A stretch of 64,000 bases of DNA from Pseudomonas oryzihabitans (lineage in GTDB: Bacteria; Pseudomonadota; Gammaproteobacteria; Pseudomonadales; Pseudomonadaceae), in assembly GCF_014522265.1 (NCBI RefSeq), contig NZ_CP017024.1, positions 2,764,001 through 2,828,000 of the forward strand, in the 5' to 3' direction. Position numbers and translations under genes: made by a program. Each line of letters starts with the position of its first letter. The first letter of the stretch is position 1. The notes beneath the pieces are model-generated. The model saw only the letters and a list, made by a program, of their open reading frames with translations. It did no database searches and was not told where the DNA came from. Shown here piece after piece: positions 63,375 through 64,000 of this stretch.

Positions 63375-64000
63375 GGCGATCCTCTCCCTGAGCACGCGGC
63401 TTGTCCTGCAGCGCCTCGAAGCGGTCGTAGGCCTCGACGATGCGCTGCACCAGCGGGTGGCGCACCACGTCCTTGGATTCGAAGTGGGTGAAGCCGATGC
63501 CGGGCACGTCGCGGAGGACCTCGATGACGTGCTTGAGGCCCGACTTGGTGCCGCGCGGCAGGTCGACCTGGGTGACGTCACCGGTGATCACCGCGGTGGA
63601 GCCGAAGCCGATCCGGGTCAGGAACATCTTCATCTGCTCGAGGGTGGTGTTCTGACTTTCGTCGAGAATGATGAAGCTATTGTTGAGGGTGCGGCCGCGC
63701 ATGTAGGCCAGCGGCGCGACCTCGATGACCTGGCGCTCGATGAGCTTGGCCACCTGCTCGAAGCCGAGCATCTCGTAGAGGGCGTCGTACAGCGGGCGCA
63801 GGTAGGGGTCGATCTTCTGCGCCAGGTCGCCGGGCAGGAAGCCGAGCTTCTCGCCGGCTTCCACCGCCGGGCGCACCAGCAGGATGCGACGGATCTGCTC
63901 GCGCTCCAGGGCGTCCACGGCGCAGGCCACGGCCAGATAGGTCTTGCCGGTACCGGCCGGGCCTATGCCGAAATTGATGTCGTGATCGAGGATCGACTTG
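63364..64000 (-). CDS. phoH: PhoH family ATPase, 3' part only
   Basis: 212 codons plus one base of PhoH (PhoH-L/YbeZ type) lie in the window; the 5' end is beyond 64000. Visible: Walker A within [20 protein letters not shown] at the truncated end, [31 protein letters not shown] (Walker B) and [20 protein letters not shown], then [10 protein letters not shown]. The C-terminus reads [16 protein letters not shown]. An RNA-helicase-like ATPase that partners YbeY; operon phoH-ybeY-corC. Length of the full protein cannot be judged here. Confidence 0.93.
   Translation of the reverse strand, partial: KSILDHDINFGIGPAGTGKTYLAVACAVDALEREQIRRILLVRPAVEAGEKLGFLPGDLAQKIDPYLRPLYDALYEMLGFEQVAKLIERQVIEVAPLAYMRGRTLNNSFIILDESQNTTLEQMKMFLTRIGFGSTAVITGDVTQVDLPRGTKSGLKHVIEVLRDVPGIGFTHFESKDVVRHPLVQRIVEAYDRFEALQDKPRAQGEDRHGD

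Overview
The window is a high-GC gammaproteobacterial chromosome segment. Gene content, order and protein sequences point to Pseudomonas in the broad sense (valS-holC-pepA-lptFG, queA-tgt-yajC-secDF, proA-nadD-rsfS-rlmH-mrdA-rodA-mltB-rlpA-dacA-ybeD-lipBA, holA-lptE-leuS, lnt-corC-ybeY-phoH). The species cannot be fixed from the sequence alone. No prophage, insertion sequence, plasmid origin or CRISPR array is visible.

Layout. 0-8.3 kb holds valS, holC and pepA on the minus strand, diverging from the lipopolysaccharide exporter genes lptFG. 8.3-10.2 kb is a small variable interval with two lipoprotein genes, a DHCW-motif cupin and a tRNA-Leu(CAA) that has its own promoter and terminator. 10.2-16.4 kb carries the queuosine genes queA-tgt, yajC-secD-secF and a glycine-zipper protein. 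16.5-37.7 kb is accessory: an acyltransferase, a MATE exporter, a divergent 5-oxoproline module (DUF969-DUF979-pcp facing a LysR gene and pxpABC), a RIO-type kinase, a ferritin, a PAS/GAF histidine kinase, a DedA-PAP2 fusion, and a wrecked cellulose locus (bcsC, bcsQ, the first half of bcsA, and the tail of an AlgX-like acetyltransferase). 38-49.2 kb is the cell-elongation and lipoate block. 49.2-64 kb holds pgm, a TauE/SafE permease with a LysR gene, a second lytic transglycosylase, arfA, holA, lptE, leuS, an ElyC-like protein, lnt, corC, ybeY and the 3' part of phoH.

Three things stand out. (1) Five short genes (Nif3-like, holC, an unknown gene at 8.5 kb, arfA, and a zinc-ribbon gene at 59.3 kb) each carry an apparent one-base loss inside a G or C run, while every long gene is intact. 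This looks like residual homopolymer error that was corrected only in long conserved genes, or like real slippage. (2) bcsA is cut immediately after its last catalytic motif and joined out of frame to an AlgX-like C-terminus, the signature of a deletion that removed the heart of a cellulose/acetylation operon. (3) arfA contains a perfect 14-bp hairpin inside its coding sequence, the arrangement that makes ArfA a tmRNA-controlled backup for ribosome rescue.

Functional themes: envelope biogenesis (Lpt, Lnt, RodA/PBP2, lytic transglycosylases, RlpA, Sec), translation and tRNA (valS, leuS, queA/tgt, rsfS, rlmH, ybeY, arfA, tRNA-Leu), and scavenging of pyroglutamate from peptides by pcp, a putative permease and PxpABC.
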